Assembly: GCA_046049705.1 (NCBI GenBank)
Contig: JBJOQZ010000046.1
Location: 1-6,680 of the forward strand
Length of the DNA stretch: 6,680 bases
Direction of reading: 5' to 3'
Source: DALYDD01 sp046049705
GTDB taxonomy: Bacteria; Patescibacteriota; Minisyncoccia; Phycocordibacterales; CAIZLB01
Below the pieces are notes generated by a model. The model was not told the DNA's origin. It made no database searches and worked only from the letters and a program-made list of their open reading frames with translations. Positions 1 to 6,254 of this stretch are shown piece after piece. Both the position numbers and the translations under genes were made by a program. Numbering within the stretch: position 1 is the first letter of the stretch; each line of letters begins with the position of its first letter.

Positions 1-42
1 TGTTTGCATTCCAAGAACCAGTAGTAAATATTTAAATACCAC

Positions 43-804
43 ATGAAAAAAATAATACATATGAAAAATACTACAAAGCAATCAGGTTTTACATTGATTG
101 AACTCTTGGTGGTTATTGCGATTATTGGCCTTATGTCTTCAATAGTTACCGCATCACTAACCTCGGCTCGAAACAAAGCTTTGGACTCACAAAGAATTCA
201 AGACATGCACCGACTTGAAATTGAAGGAGGACTTGCTCTCTTAGAGAAAAAAGCCATTCCAACAGTTGCGATTCCTAAACAAAACACACTCGCTTCTGCA
301 CCTGAAAGTGTAGATGGTGCAAACGAGATATTGAATAAAACAGGGAAGTATATTGGTATTATTCCTGAGGATGCACTCGCTGCAGCAGACCCTCTAGATA
401 TGAGCCTCAATACTAACTTCAAAAACTTATTCACTACTTTTTTTAAGGCCGGTCTCAAAGTACCTGAAGATCCTCGTTGTAGTACATCAAATGCTGCTAC
501 ATGTTATCGTGCTTGGTATAATGGTGAAAGTATTATCATTGCTTCAACGTTGCGAACACAGTTCCATTCATCTGGTAAAAATGTTCAGTACGGAATTATC
601 ATTGGAAAAGTGAGTCCAACTATACTACAGAGTGCATGCCAGAACCTGAACTTCCCTGTATACAATACATCTGCTAGTGGAAGCATCGGGCCAAGCAATC
701 CTACATGTATTGGGTCAGCACCTGCATCAGTTATTAAGGGGTATAGTACAGGGTTAGATCTTCAAGGTGCAGATTCAACTGCAAATGGAGGGTATCAGAT
801 ATAG
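43..804 (+). CDS. Type IV pilin-like / pseudopilin prepilin protein
   Basis: This is a class III signal-peptide protein of the type IV pilin / type II secretion pseudopilin superfamily. Such proteins are held in the membrane by an N-terminal helix, cleaved and methylated by a prepilin peptidase, and assembled into a pilus or pseudopilus. The sequence shows a basic leader (residues 1-15) ending in G15, then FTLIELLVV from F16, with the conserved Glu at mature position 5 (E20). A hydrophobic helix follows to about residue 40, then a 200-residue globular part. Cys146 and Cys154 (in DPRC and ATCYRAWYN) and Cys199 and Cys222 could form two disulfides. An alternative start is Met7 (position 61), which would give a shorter leader; I keep 43 but cannot decide. 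There is no clear Shine-Dalgarno sequence, and the first 42 bases hold only weak A/T-rich promoter-like sequence. Its exact role (pilus, DNA uptake or secretion) cannot be read from the window. Confidence 0.9.
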   Translation: MKKIIHMKNTTKQSGFTLIELLVVIAIIGLMSSIVTASLTSARNKALDSQRIQDMHRLEIEGGLALLEKKAIPTVAIPKQNTLASAPESVDGANEILNKTGKYIGIIPEDALAAADPLDMSLNTNFKNLFTTFFKAGLKVPEDPRCSTSNAATCYRAWYNGESIIIASTLRTQFHSSGKNVQYGIIIGKVSPTILQSACQNLNFPVYNTSASGSIGPSNPTCIGSAPASVIKGYSTGLDLQGADSTANGGYQI

Positions 805-806
805 TA

Positions 807-834
807 TTGCTTTTTTGCCATTTATAGATATAAT
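807..834 (+). promoter_or_regulatory. Predicted promoter for the bL25 gene
   Basis: A perfect -10 hexamer TATAAT lies at 829-834, with a weak -35 TTGCTT at 807-812 (16-nt spacer). The start codon at 844 is only 9 nt beyond the -10, so transcription would begin at about the start codon and the mRNA would be leaderless or nearly so. The element begins just after the stop codon of the pilin-like gene. Confidence 0.55.
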
Positions 835-843
835 CATCCCATT

Positions 844-1473
844 ATGTTGAAACTCAAAACAGAAACACGAATAAGTGGCTCAACCCGACAAGAAGGAGTA
901 GTTCCTGCTGTTGTATATGGCCCAAAGATGGAAACTACACCTATTGCTGTATCACAAGCAGAGTTACAAAAAGTATGGAAATCTGCAGGTGAATCAACTG
1001 TTATCACTCTCGAAGGCGCTATCAATGGCATCGATGTGATTATCCATGATATTCAGCGAGATCCAGTAAAAAGCGATATCATTCATGTTGATTTTTATGC
1101 AGTCGACAAAGACAAGAAAATCGCTGTTGATATTCCACTTGAATTCATCGGTACTGCGCCTGCAGTTAAGGAACAAGGTGGTGTATTTATGAAGATCGCC
1201 CACGAACTCAGCATCGAGGCGCTTCCAAAAGATTTACCACATGCTATTGAGGTAGATATTTCATCACTTAAAAATCTTGAAGACCAAATCACTGCAGGAG
1301 ATATCAAACTTCCTACAGGTGTAACTCTCAATGTTGGTGCCGAAGAAGTTATTGCCATCGTAACAGCAGCTAAGGAAGAAACAGATGAAGCTCCTGTTAC
1401 AATCGATATGTCTGCTATTGGTCTTTCTGAAAAGAAAGGTAAGAAAGAAGAAGAAGGGGCAGTTGCTGAATAA
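844..1473 (+). CDS. rplY: 50S ribosomal protein bL25, long Ctc/TL5 form
   Basis: This protein binds 5S rRNA in the central protuberance of the large ribosomal subunit. At 209 residues it is the long two-domain form (general stress protein Ctc / TL5 type), not the short E. coli form. The N-terminal 5S-binding domain (about 1-90) carries the family patterns GVVPAVVYG (18-26) and HDIQRDPVKSDIIHVDFYAVD (split here: HDIQRDPVKS at 68-77, DIIHVDFYAVD at 78-88). The C-terminal beta domain (about 95-178) contains LPKDLPHAIEVDISSL (127-142). The last 30 residues are a Lys/Glu-rich, probably disordered tail. The start at 844 fits the usual N-terminus of the family and sits 9 nt from a TATAAT. There is no Shine-Dalgarno sequence. 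The gene stands alone, with its own promoter and a downstream terminator. Confidence 0.95.
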   Translation: MLKLKTETRISGSTRQEGVVPAVVYGPKMETTPIAVSQAELQKVWKSAGESTVITLEGAINGIDVIIHDIQRDPVKSDIIHVDFYAVDKDKKIAVDIPLEFIGTAPAVKEQGGVFMKIAHELSIEALPKDLPHAIEVDISSLKNLEDQITAGDIKLPTGVTLNVGAEEVIAIVTAAKEETDEAPVTIDMSAIGLSEKKGKKEEEGAVAE

Positions 1474-1525
1474 TCAGATATCCTCAGTCCAATTTCATTT
1501 AGGTAGACCTCAAATGGTCCACAAC

Positions 1526-1562
1526 AAAAACCACCAAGAGATAGAATCAATCGGTGGTTTTT
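1526..1562 (+). terminator. Rho-independent terminator after rplY
   Basis: A 10-bp perfect stem pairs AAAAACCACC (1526-1535) with GGTGGTTTTT (1553-1562) around a 17-nt loop, and the T-run forms the 3' arm. It ends the bL25 transcript about 50 nt after its stop. The last T of the run is also the first base of the extended -10 element of the next gene, so the two signals abut. Confidence 0.8.
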
Positions 1563-1570
1563 GCTATACT
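1562..1570 (+). promoter_or_regulatory. Extended -10 promoter for the lytic transglycosylase-like gene
   Basis: TGCTATACT is an extended -10 (TGn plus TATACT) that starts within the T-run of the rplY terminator. The start codon at 1579 is 8 nt after it, so the transcript should be leaderless. No good -35 is seen, and its place would fall in the loop of the terminator hairpin. The same TGCTATA core occurs before rpmE and prfA. Confidence 0.6.
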
Positions 1571-1578
1571 AAGAAGAC

Positions 1579-2925
1579 ATGTTTAGGAAACTATATATAT
1601 TGATACTTTGCATATGCCTCTGTATGGGAGTATTTCTCCTAAAAGGAGATGTATTTGCACAGTCAAACCTGACACCAGAACAAGAGGCACAACTCCGTGC
1701 AGAGCTTAGTTCAATCGAAAGTCAGATTCAGGAACAGCAAAATATTTTAAATACAAAGAAAAGCGAAGGATCATCGCTTGAGCGAGATGTGGCGATACTC
1801 AATGCGCAAATCAAACAGGCTCAGCTAAAGATTAAGGCACATGAAATTTCAATCAATAAACTTGGTAAAGATATCAACCAAAAAACAGAGACAATCAAAA
1901 ATTTGAGTGGAAAAATAGACTCAAGCAAGGTTTCACTTGCTGAGATATTGCAAAGTACGAGAGAAATGGATGATTTCTCACTTGTTGAGGCATTGTTGGC
2001 AAATCAAGATATATCAAAGTTTTTTGTTGATGTTGATTCATTTGCAAATATTAAAGAGTCACTGGGTACTCAGTTAGATGATATCCGGACTGCACGTTCA
2101 CAAAATGAACAAGCGAAGAAAGATCTTGATCACAAAAGAACTGAAGAAATTGATTTGAAATCATATGTCGTTGGAGAACAAGAAAAGATTAAAAAAGCAG
2201 AAGAGGAGAAAAGAAGATTATTGACCTTAAATAAAAATGAACAGCTTAACTACCAGACTGTCATCCAAAATAAGCAAAAAAGAGCGCAGGAGATCAAGAG
2301 TGCTTTGTTTAAATTGCGAGATGCTGATTCTATCAAGTTCGGTGATGCGGTAGTCTATGCCAAACAGGCAAGTGCAAAAACTGGTGTGCGTACAGCATTT
2401 GTATTGGCGATTTTACAGCAAGAAAGTAATCTTGGTTCAAATGTAGGTCGATGTTTCCTTTCAAATGCAGAAACAGGTGAAGGGGTATTTAGATCTTCGG
2501 GTGCAGCGGTTAAAAATGTCATGAAGCCCTCACGTGATGTTCAACCATTTTTAGCAATTACAAAATCACTCGGACGTGATCCATATCAGACTCCGGTTTC
2601 TTGTCCTTTCACAATAGGATACGGCGGAGCTATGGGTCCTGCCCAGTTTATCCCGTCTACGTGGCAGATTTTCTCTGATCGTATCGCAGCGGTCAATGGA
2701 AGAGGTATTGCTGATCCGTGGATTGCAGAAGATGCTTTCATGGCATCTGCCTTTTATCTTGCTGATTTAGGTGCTGCGAGTCAGTCATATACCGCAGAGC
2801 GAAACGCAGCATGTCGATACTATTCTGGTCGATCTTGTAGTGGCTCAAATACATTTTATGGTGATCAGGTTATGGCTAAAGCCAAGACATTACAAGACAA
2901 TATTGATATATTACAGTCAATCTGA
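1579..2925 (+). CDS. Secreted coiled-coil protein with lytic transglycosylase-like domain
   Basis: This is a probable peptidoglycan-cleaving enzyme acting outside the membrane. Residues 1-27 form a signal peptide (hydrophobic core LYILILCICLCMGVFLL, likely cut after VFA). Residues 32-245 are a long charged coiled coil like the N-terminal regions of PcsB/EnvC-type murein hydrolases. From about 255 to 440 there is a lysozyme-fold domain. ILQQESNLG (278-286) places a likely catalytic Glu at 282, and GYGGAMGPAQFIPSTW (347-362) resembles the MltB/SLT-type substrate-groove motif. DPWIAEDAFMASAFYLADLG (379-398) fits the family's later helices. Cys292, 342, 412 and 420 may form disulfides. The coiled coil could regulate access to the active site, as in PcsB and EnvC, but here it is joined to a transglycosylase-like domain instead of a CHAP or LytM domain. 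The gene ends in TGA, and a second in-frame TGA follows soon after. The domain call is firm; the exact cleavage reaction is inferred. Confidence 0.88.
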   Translation: MFRKLYILILCICLCMGVFLLKGDVFAQSNLTPEQEAQLRAELSSIESQIQEQQNILNTKKSEGSSLERDVAILNAQIKQAQLKIKAHEISINKLGKDINQKTETIKNLSGKIDSSKVSLAEILQSTREMDDFSLVEALLANQDISKFFVDVDSFANIKESLGTQLDDIRTARSQNEQAKKDLDHKRTEEIDLKSYVVGEQEKIKKAEEEKRRLLTLNKNEQLNYQTVIQNKQKRAQEIKSALFKLRDADSIKFGDAVVYAKQASAKTGVRTAFVLAILQQESNLGSNVGRCFLSNAETGEGVFRSSGAAVKNVMKPSRDVQPFLAITKSLGRDPYQTPVSCPFTIGYGGAMGPAQFIPSTWQIFSDRIAAVNGRGIADPWIAEDAFMASAFYLADLGAASQSYTAERNAACRYYSGRSCSGSNTFYGDQVMAKAKTLQDNIDILQSI

Positions 2926-2931
2926 TACAGT
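2923..2931 (+). promoter_or_regulatory. Possible internal extended -10 before the methyltransferase gene
   Basis: TGATACAGT reads as TGn plus TACAGT, and its first three bases are the TGA stop of the preceding gene. It lies 11 nt before the ATG at 2943, the same distance as at prfA and at 3766. The hexamer is a weaker match to TATAAT and no -35 is evident, so co-transcription from the 1562 promoter is equally possible. Confidence 0.3.
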
Positions 2932-2942
2932 GCAGATCCTAT

Positions 2943-3737
2943 ATGAACCATAAGACTCGTGAATTTTGGAATAAAGAATACAAAGACGCAAAACATCTGA
3001 CACTAAGTACAGATCCTTCTTCGGATTTACTCGAATTTGTAAAATGGGCTGAGCGCAATGCCGAATGGCCAGCATTTCCAAAGCATGGACATATTCTTGA
3101 TATTGGTTGTGGAAATGGACGAAACCTCATACCGCTTTGTTTTGAATTTAATATGAATGGTACTGGATTTGATATTGCGGAAGTTGCACTTGAACAAGCT
3201 CGAAAGCGTATACCTCAAGCTGAACAAGAGGCAAAAGAAGAGGGTCTCAAAGTGAGTCCTGGATTGAAGATTGAGTTTATTAAACAAGGGGCAGAAGATC
3301 CGATTCAGCTTCCAGATCAATCAGTCGATGTGGTACTCGACATGATGGTTTCGCATCAATTGGTTAAAAAAGATCGTGAGGCACTTGCGGCTGAGATTGC
3401 GCGTATCACTAAACCATATGGTTGGGTATTTTTCAAAACATTTGTATTGGAAGGGGATGCACATGCAAGACGTATGATTGATGAAAATGGCATTACAAAA
3501 GATTATCAAGAAAAGTATCCAGAGTACTTTGACGCTGAAGGACGTGCTGAGCGAAATTCATATATCCACCCACATACAAGAGGGTTTGAGCATGTATACA
3601 CTGAGCAGGAAATTGCCGATCTCTTCGTACCATATTTTAAGATTTATAAGATGAAAAAGTCATATAAGCATGTCAAAGATGGTAAGGCATTTAAGCGACG
3701 AACAGTATCTGTCTACATGGAGCGATTGCGGGACTAA
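2943..3737 (+). CDS. Class I SAM-dependent methyltransferase, substrate unknown
   Basis: This is a Rossmann-fold methyltransferase of 264 residues, probably cytoplasmic. Motif I is ILDIGCGNGRN (51-61), the glycine-rich SAM loop. The acidic residue that binds the ribose hydroxyls is probably D77 in GTGFDIAE. A motif IV-like strand is seen in SVDVVLDMMVSHQL (127-140), followed by ITKPYGWVFFKTF (155-167), the usual strand after the catalytic loop. The N-terminus NHKTREFWNKEYKDA resembles small-molecule methyltransferases of the Methyltransf_11/25 type, where an FWNKEY-like start is common. The C-terminal 60 residues are rich in Lys, Arg and aromatics. It begins 17 nt after the lytic transglycosylase-like gene and may share its transcript. 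Nothing in the sequence identifies the methyl acceptor; a metabolite, lipid or quinone-like substrate are all open. Confidence 0.88.
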   Translation: MNHKTREFWNKEYKDAKHLTLSTDPSSDLLEFVKWAERNAEWPAFPKHGHILDIGCGNGRNLIPLCFEFNMNGTGFDIAEVALEQARKRIPQAEQEAKEEGLKVSPGLKIEFIKQGAEDPIQLPDQSVDVVLDMMVSHQLVKKDREALAAEIARITKPYGWVFFKTFVLEGDAHARRMIDENGITKDYQEKYPEYFDAEGRAERNSYIHPHTRGFEHVYTEQEIADLFVPYFKIYKMKKSYKHVKDGKAFKRRTVSVYMERLRD

Positions 3738-3748
3738 GCGTTGAGGTA

Positions 3749-3754
3749 TACAAT
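3749..3754 (+). promoter_or_regulatory. Predicted -10 element for the cysteine-rich secreted protein gene
   Basis: TACAAT at 3749-3754 is 11 nt from the ATG at 3766, again implying a very short or absent leader. The preceding bases TTGAGGT (3741-3747) also occur just before the prfA -10 (5092-5098), so the two intergenic promoters share more than the hexamer. There is no clear -35. Confidence 0.4.
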
Positions 3755-3765
3755 TATCTATACAT

Positions 3766-4617
3766 ATGAATATTAAAAAACGAAATCTCGGTTTTGTTCG
3801 GGTTGCTGGTACGGTGCTATTGGCCGCTCTGGTACTCACTACATCGATTTGGTTTACTCGTATTCAACTCTCGAAGAATTCAGGAGATAATCAAGCTAGC
3901 GTATACTATGGTGGTTATAAGTCTGCGGTATCGGTCCTTACTATCAAGTTTCCTACACCACTTGTCGAGACAAGTTCAGATCGACCTGAAATAAAATGTA
4001 AGATCTTTGCATCGGGAGTAGACAGAATAGATTCAGTAAAGCATCCTACATTACACAGGATGTTGAGTATCAAGGAAGGCTACTGTGGTGTGTATAGTTT
4101 CCTATTATCAATGTATAACACATTTGGAATAAGAGAGATGTCAATTGGAGATCAGAAATTTCCTATAGCTTCAAATAAGACCGATATGAATCTCGATCTA
4201 ATAGAACAGTATGTTAAAACTCAACCAGGATTGAGAGATGGGATGACAAATGAAGAGGTATATGCTTTGTATCAATCGGTAGGAAAGAGTTGTGTTACGA
4301 TAAAATATAGTAGTGGACAACTTGAAAAGCAGTGTAAGGACCTTATTGCATACAGGACAGCTGGCTACGATTGCGATCTAGGTTTATATGGAACAGGTGG
4401 TGCACATGCTGTAAATATTAAATCTGCTTCTTGGAGTAAGAGTAAAAATGCATGTGTACATAAAATATATAATACAACAGGACAGCGTGATCCAAAGATA
4501 AAGCCACAACTCAATACAGTCACTGTCGAGTTCTTCCAAAAAGGGTATCTCCCTGGGGTAGATTATCCAGAAGATAATACATATAACCAAGGTGCAGATT
4601 ACATTTGCTGTAAGTAG
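3766..4617 (+). CDS. Membrane-anchored cysteine-rich protein, possible papain/C39-like cysteine peptidase
   Basis: I do not recognise a named family. Residues 1-8 are basic and 12-30 form a transmembrane segment or signal anchor (VAGTVLLAALVLTTSIWF), so the remaining 250 residues are probably outside the membrane. Three motifs arranged as in papain-fold or C39-like cysteine peptidases stand out: EGYCGVYSFLLSMYN (104-118) with Cys107 before a helix, GTGGAHAVNIKSAS (209-222) with His214 before a strand, and KIYNTTG (233-239) with Asn236 as possible third catalytic residue. Cysteine is otherwise frequent for a small-genome bacterial protein: 78, 176, 190, 203, 230, 281 and 282, which could form disulfides and would support export. 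The protein ends in CCK. The peptidase assignment is inference from motif order; a catalytically dead relative or a transglutaminase-like fold is also possible. The gene has its own -10 and is followed by the rpmE promoter. Confidence 0.8.
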   Translation: MNIKKRNLGFVRVAGTVLLAALVLTTSIWFTRIQLSKNSGDNQASVYYGGYKSAVSVLTIKFPTPLVETSSDRPEIKCKIFASGVDRIDSVKHPTLHRMLSIKEGYCGVYSFLLSMYNTFGIREMSIGDQKFPIASNKTDMNLDLIEQYVKTQPGLRDGMTNEEVYALYQSVGKSCVTIKYSSGQLEKQCKDLIAYRTAGYDCDLGLYGTGGAHAVNIKSASWSKSKNACVHKIYNTTGQRDPKIKPQLNTVTVEFFQKGYLPGVDYPEDNTYNQGADYICCK

Positions 4618-4634
4618 ATTTAAAGCATACCCTG

Positions 4635-4649
4635 AACAAGGCTTGTTTT
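4635..4649 (+). terminator. Weak possible terminator after the cysteine-rich protein gene
   Basis: AACAA (4635-4639) and TTGTT (4643-4647) form a 5-bp stem with a 3-nt loop followed by only two more T. It is A/T-rich and weak. It lies just upstream of the rpmE -35, where a terminator would be expected. Confidence 0.2.
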
Positions 4650-4657
4650 CTGGTTTA

Positions 4658-4686
4658 TTGCAAAAAACCTGAGCCTGTGCTATAAA
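4658..4686 (+). promoter_or_regulatory. Predicted rpmE promoter with extended -10
   Basis: TTGCAA at 4658-4663 is followed after 17 nt by TATAAA at 4681-4686, which is preceded by TGC to give an extended -10. The predicted transcription start is near 4693. This leaves a leader of about 68 nt, unlike the leaderless neighbours. Confidence 0.65.
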
Positions 4687-4692
4687 CTAGGG

Positions 4693-4760
4693 ACCAAAAG
4701 GCCATGTTTTTCGCCTCAGAAAAGGTAGTAAAGCACTAAAAAAGCCTAAAACAAAGATAT
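4693..4760 (+). promoter_or_regulatory. rpmE 5' leader with an 11-codon upstream ORF
   Basis: This untranslated stretch contains an ATG at 4704 that opens a short frame, MFFASEKVVKH, ending in TAA at 4737-4739. AGGC at 4699-4702 could pair with GCCT at 4713-4716 or with a second GCCT at 4744-4747. bL31 genes in several bacterial groups have structured leaders thought to bind the protein for feedback control; that this leader does so is inference. The pairing seen here is short and weak. Confidence 0.3.
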
Positions 4761-5006
4761 ATGAAAGCAGATATTCATCCAAAATATACAAACAATACGA
4801 CATTTACATGTGCTTGTGGCGCTGTGTTTACACTTGGCTCTACAAAGGAAAATGTAACAGTTGAAATTTGTTCAAAATGTCACCCATTTTATACTGGACA
4901 AGAAAAGGTACTCGATACAGCTGGACGAGTAGAAAAGTTCAATAAAGCTCGAGCTGCGAGTGCTGCAAGTAAAGAAAAGAAAGCAGCCAAGGACGCAAAG
5001 AAATAG
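4761..5006 (+). CDS. rpmE: 50S ribosomal protein bL31, zinc-binding form
   Basis: bL31 bridges the large-subunit central protuberance and the small-subunit head. The N-terminus MKADIHPKYTNNTTFTCACG is typical of the family. The four zinc ligands are all present as C17-x-C19 and C37-x-x-C40 (ICSKCHPFYTGQEK), so this is the C+ form and not the zinc-free paralogue. The HPFYTG signature at 41-46 is followed by DTAGRVEKFNKA. The last 20 residues form a Lys/Ala-rich basic tail that lengthens the protein to 81 residues. The gene is a single-gene unit: own promoter at 4658-4686, leader, and a strong terminator 9 nt after the stop. Confidence 0.96.
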   Translation: MKADIHPKYTNNTTFTCACGAVFTLGSTKENVTVEICSKCHPFYTGQEKVLDTAGRVEKFNKARAASAASKEKKAAKDAKK

Positions 5007-5014
5007 CGGATTAA

Positions 5015-5066
5015 GAAAAAGCGGATGTATTGAGAAAATCTTCTCAATGTACCGCTTTTTCTTTTT
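5015..5066 (+). terminator. Strong rho-independent terminator after rpmE
   Basis: GAAAAAGCGG (5015-5024) pairs with CCGCTTTTTC (5052-5061). Inside it, ATTGAGAA (5029-5036) pairs with TTCTCAAT (5041-5048) around a 4-nt loop, with a small internal loop between the two stems. The T-run continues to 5066. It insulates rpmE from prfA. Confidence 0.9.
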
Positions 5067-5097
5067 GCCTTGCCTTATATAAGGTACATGCTTGAGG

Positions 5098-5106
5098 TGC
5101 TATAAT
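5098..5106 (+). promoter_or_regulatory. Extended -10 promoter for prfA
   Basis: TGCTATAAT is a perfect extended -10 with no clear -35 at the expected distance. The ATG at 5118 is 11 nt beyond, giving a leader of only a few bases. This also argues against an upstream start for the N-terminally short RF1. Confidence 0.65.
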
Positions 5107-5117
5107 CTAAACAATAT

Positions 5118-6107
5118 ATGGATAGCGAAACATTAAAAAAACATAAAGAAAATTACAAAACAGCTTATCTTGCAACAGAATATGAGCGTGTTTTGGCGCA
5201 GAAGCAAGATCTCGAACTTATGGCATCTGACCCATCTATGGCAGAGCTTGTGGCAGATGAATCAAAGACTATCGACGAGCAACTAAAGTCAATTGAGGAT
5301 AAGATAAATGACATCATTAAAGAAGAGGAAAAAGCAGATGAATTTCCAAATGAAATTGTTCTCGAAGTCCGTGCTGGTGCAGGGGGAGAGGAAGCAGCTC
5401 TTTTTGCAGAAGAATTGGCAAATATGTATAAAGGATATGCGGCCCAAAAAGGGTTTGGATATAAAGAGGTGGACGTATCAGAAAGTGACCTTGGTGGATT
5501 TAAAGAGGCATCATATGAATTCCGAGGGCAAGAAATTTATAAATATTTTAGATTTGAGATAGGGGTACACCGTGTGCAGCGTGTCCCTGCAACCGAAAAA
5601 TCAGGCCGTGTACATACTTCTACTGTTACAGTAGCCATATTGCCAATTCGAAAGAAAGTGACTGTGGAGGTCAATCCAGGGGATATTGAGATGGAACTTT
5701 CAAGATCCGGTGGAGCAGGTGGGCAAAATGTAAACAAAGTAGAAACAGCAGTACGACTTATCCATAGACCAACAGGTATCGATGTGCGATGTACTTCAGA
5801 ACGAAGCCAGCTCAAAAACCGAGAAAAAGCCATGTCTATCTTGATGGCAAAATTGCAACAAAAGAAAGAAGAGGAAGAGGCAAGTAAGTTTTCATCAGAC
5901 CGTAAGTCTCAGGTAGGTACTGGTAATCGATCTGAAAAAATCCGGACATATAATATTTTACAAGATAGAATCACTGACCATAGAATCAAGCAAAGTTGGC
6001 ATGGGTTGCCAAATATTATGTTGGGAAATATCGACCCAATTATCACTGCCCTTAATCAGGCAGCAGAAACAGGTACTATGGGTGAGGGTGGAGAAGATGA
6101 GGAATAA
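5118..6107 (+). CDS. prfA: Peptide chain release factor 1 (RF1)
   Basis: RF1 reads UAA and UAG in the ribosomal A site and triggers hydrolysis of peptidyl-tRNA. The codon-recognition tripeptide PAT (157-159, in HRVQRVPATEKSGRVHTS) marks RF1 and not RF2, which has SPF. The catalytic GGQ is at 201-203 in RSGGAGGQNVNKVETAVR, and its Gln is the usual target of PrmC methylation. EVRAGAGGEEAALFAEEL (83-100) and SERSQLKNREKAM (228-240) are further family blocks. At 329 residues it is about 30 shorter than the usual 355-360. The shortening is at the N-terminus: the first helices of domain 1 are reduced, while domains 2-4 are complete. The C-terminus ends in an acidic GEGGEDEE. No prmC follows, although the two genes are often adjacent. 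The plus strand downstream has only a short T-run (6125-6131) and no clear terminator. Confidence 0.97.
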   Translation: MDSETLKKHKENYKTAYLATEYERVLAQKQDLELMASDPSMAELVADESKTIDEQLKSIEDKINDIIKEEEKADEFPNEIVLEVRAGAGGEEAALFAEELANMYKGYAAQKGFGYKEVDVSESDLGGFKEASYEFRGQEIYKYFRFEIGVHRVQRVPATEKSGRVHTSTVTVAILPIRKKVTVEVNPGDIEMELSRSGGAGGQNVNKVETAVRLIHRPTGIDVRCTSERSQLKNREKAMSILMAKLQQKKEEEEASKFSSDRKSQVGTGNRSEKIRTYNILQDRITDHRIKQSWHGLPNIMLGNIDPIITALNQAAETGTMGEGGEDEE

Positions 6108-6170
6108 AGTAAGTTGAGTTTATCGTTTTTTGGCAGGTATTGTATGTAGACGCTCGCACTACAAAATAAA

Positions 6171-6219
6171 AGGAAAAAGAAAATGAAACACCCGCCGCAC
6201 AGGGTCACTGTGAGGCGGG
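6171..6219 (-). terminator. Minus-strand rho-independent terminator of the small RNA
   Basis: On the minus strand CCCGCC-T-CACAG pairs with CTGTG-C-GGCGGG (plus-strand arms 6191-6202 and 6208-6219) around a 5-nt loop, 11 bp with one mismatch. A T-rich tail follows (plus-strand A-rich 6171-6190). On the plus strand the hairpin is not followed by a T-run, so the signal is directional and matches the minus-strand promoter at 6459-6486. Confidence 0.75.
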
Positions 6220-6237
6220 GGTTGATGTCTCAAAGGT

Positions 6238-6254
6238 GGCTGCTATTAGCAGCC
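6238..6254 (-). repeat. Hairpin carrying the stop codons of the 38-aa ORF
   Basis: GGCTGC and GCAGCC form a perfect 6-bp stem with a 5-nt loop. On the minus strand the loop is TAATA, and the tandem stops TAA TAG of the small ORF fall in the loop and the first bases of the 3' arm. Confidence 0.7.

Noticed and set aside
1095..1550. Minus-strand 151-codon ORF opposite rplY
   Set aside because: It is the antisense shadow of a clear bL25 gene, has low-complexity Ser/Ala/Ile composition, and has no promoter or family resemblance.
2923..2963. UGA recoded as Gly (as in Gracilibacteria/Absconditabacteria)
   Set aside because: The 448-codon gene ends at TGA and reading through meets another in-frame TGA 7 codons later while overlapping the methyltransferase start. 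No conserved Gly in the proteins of this window is encoded by TGA.
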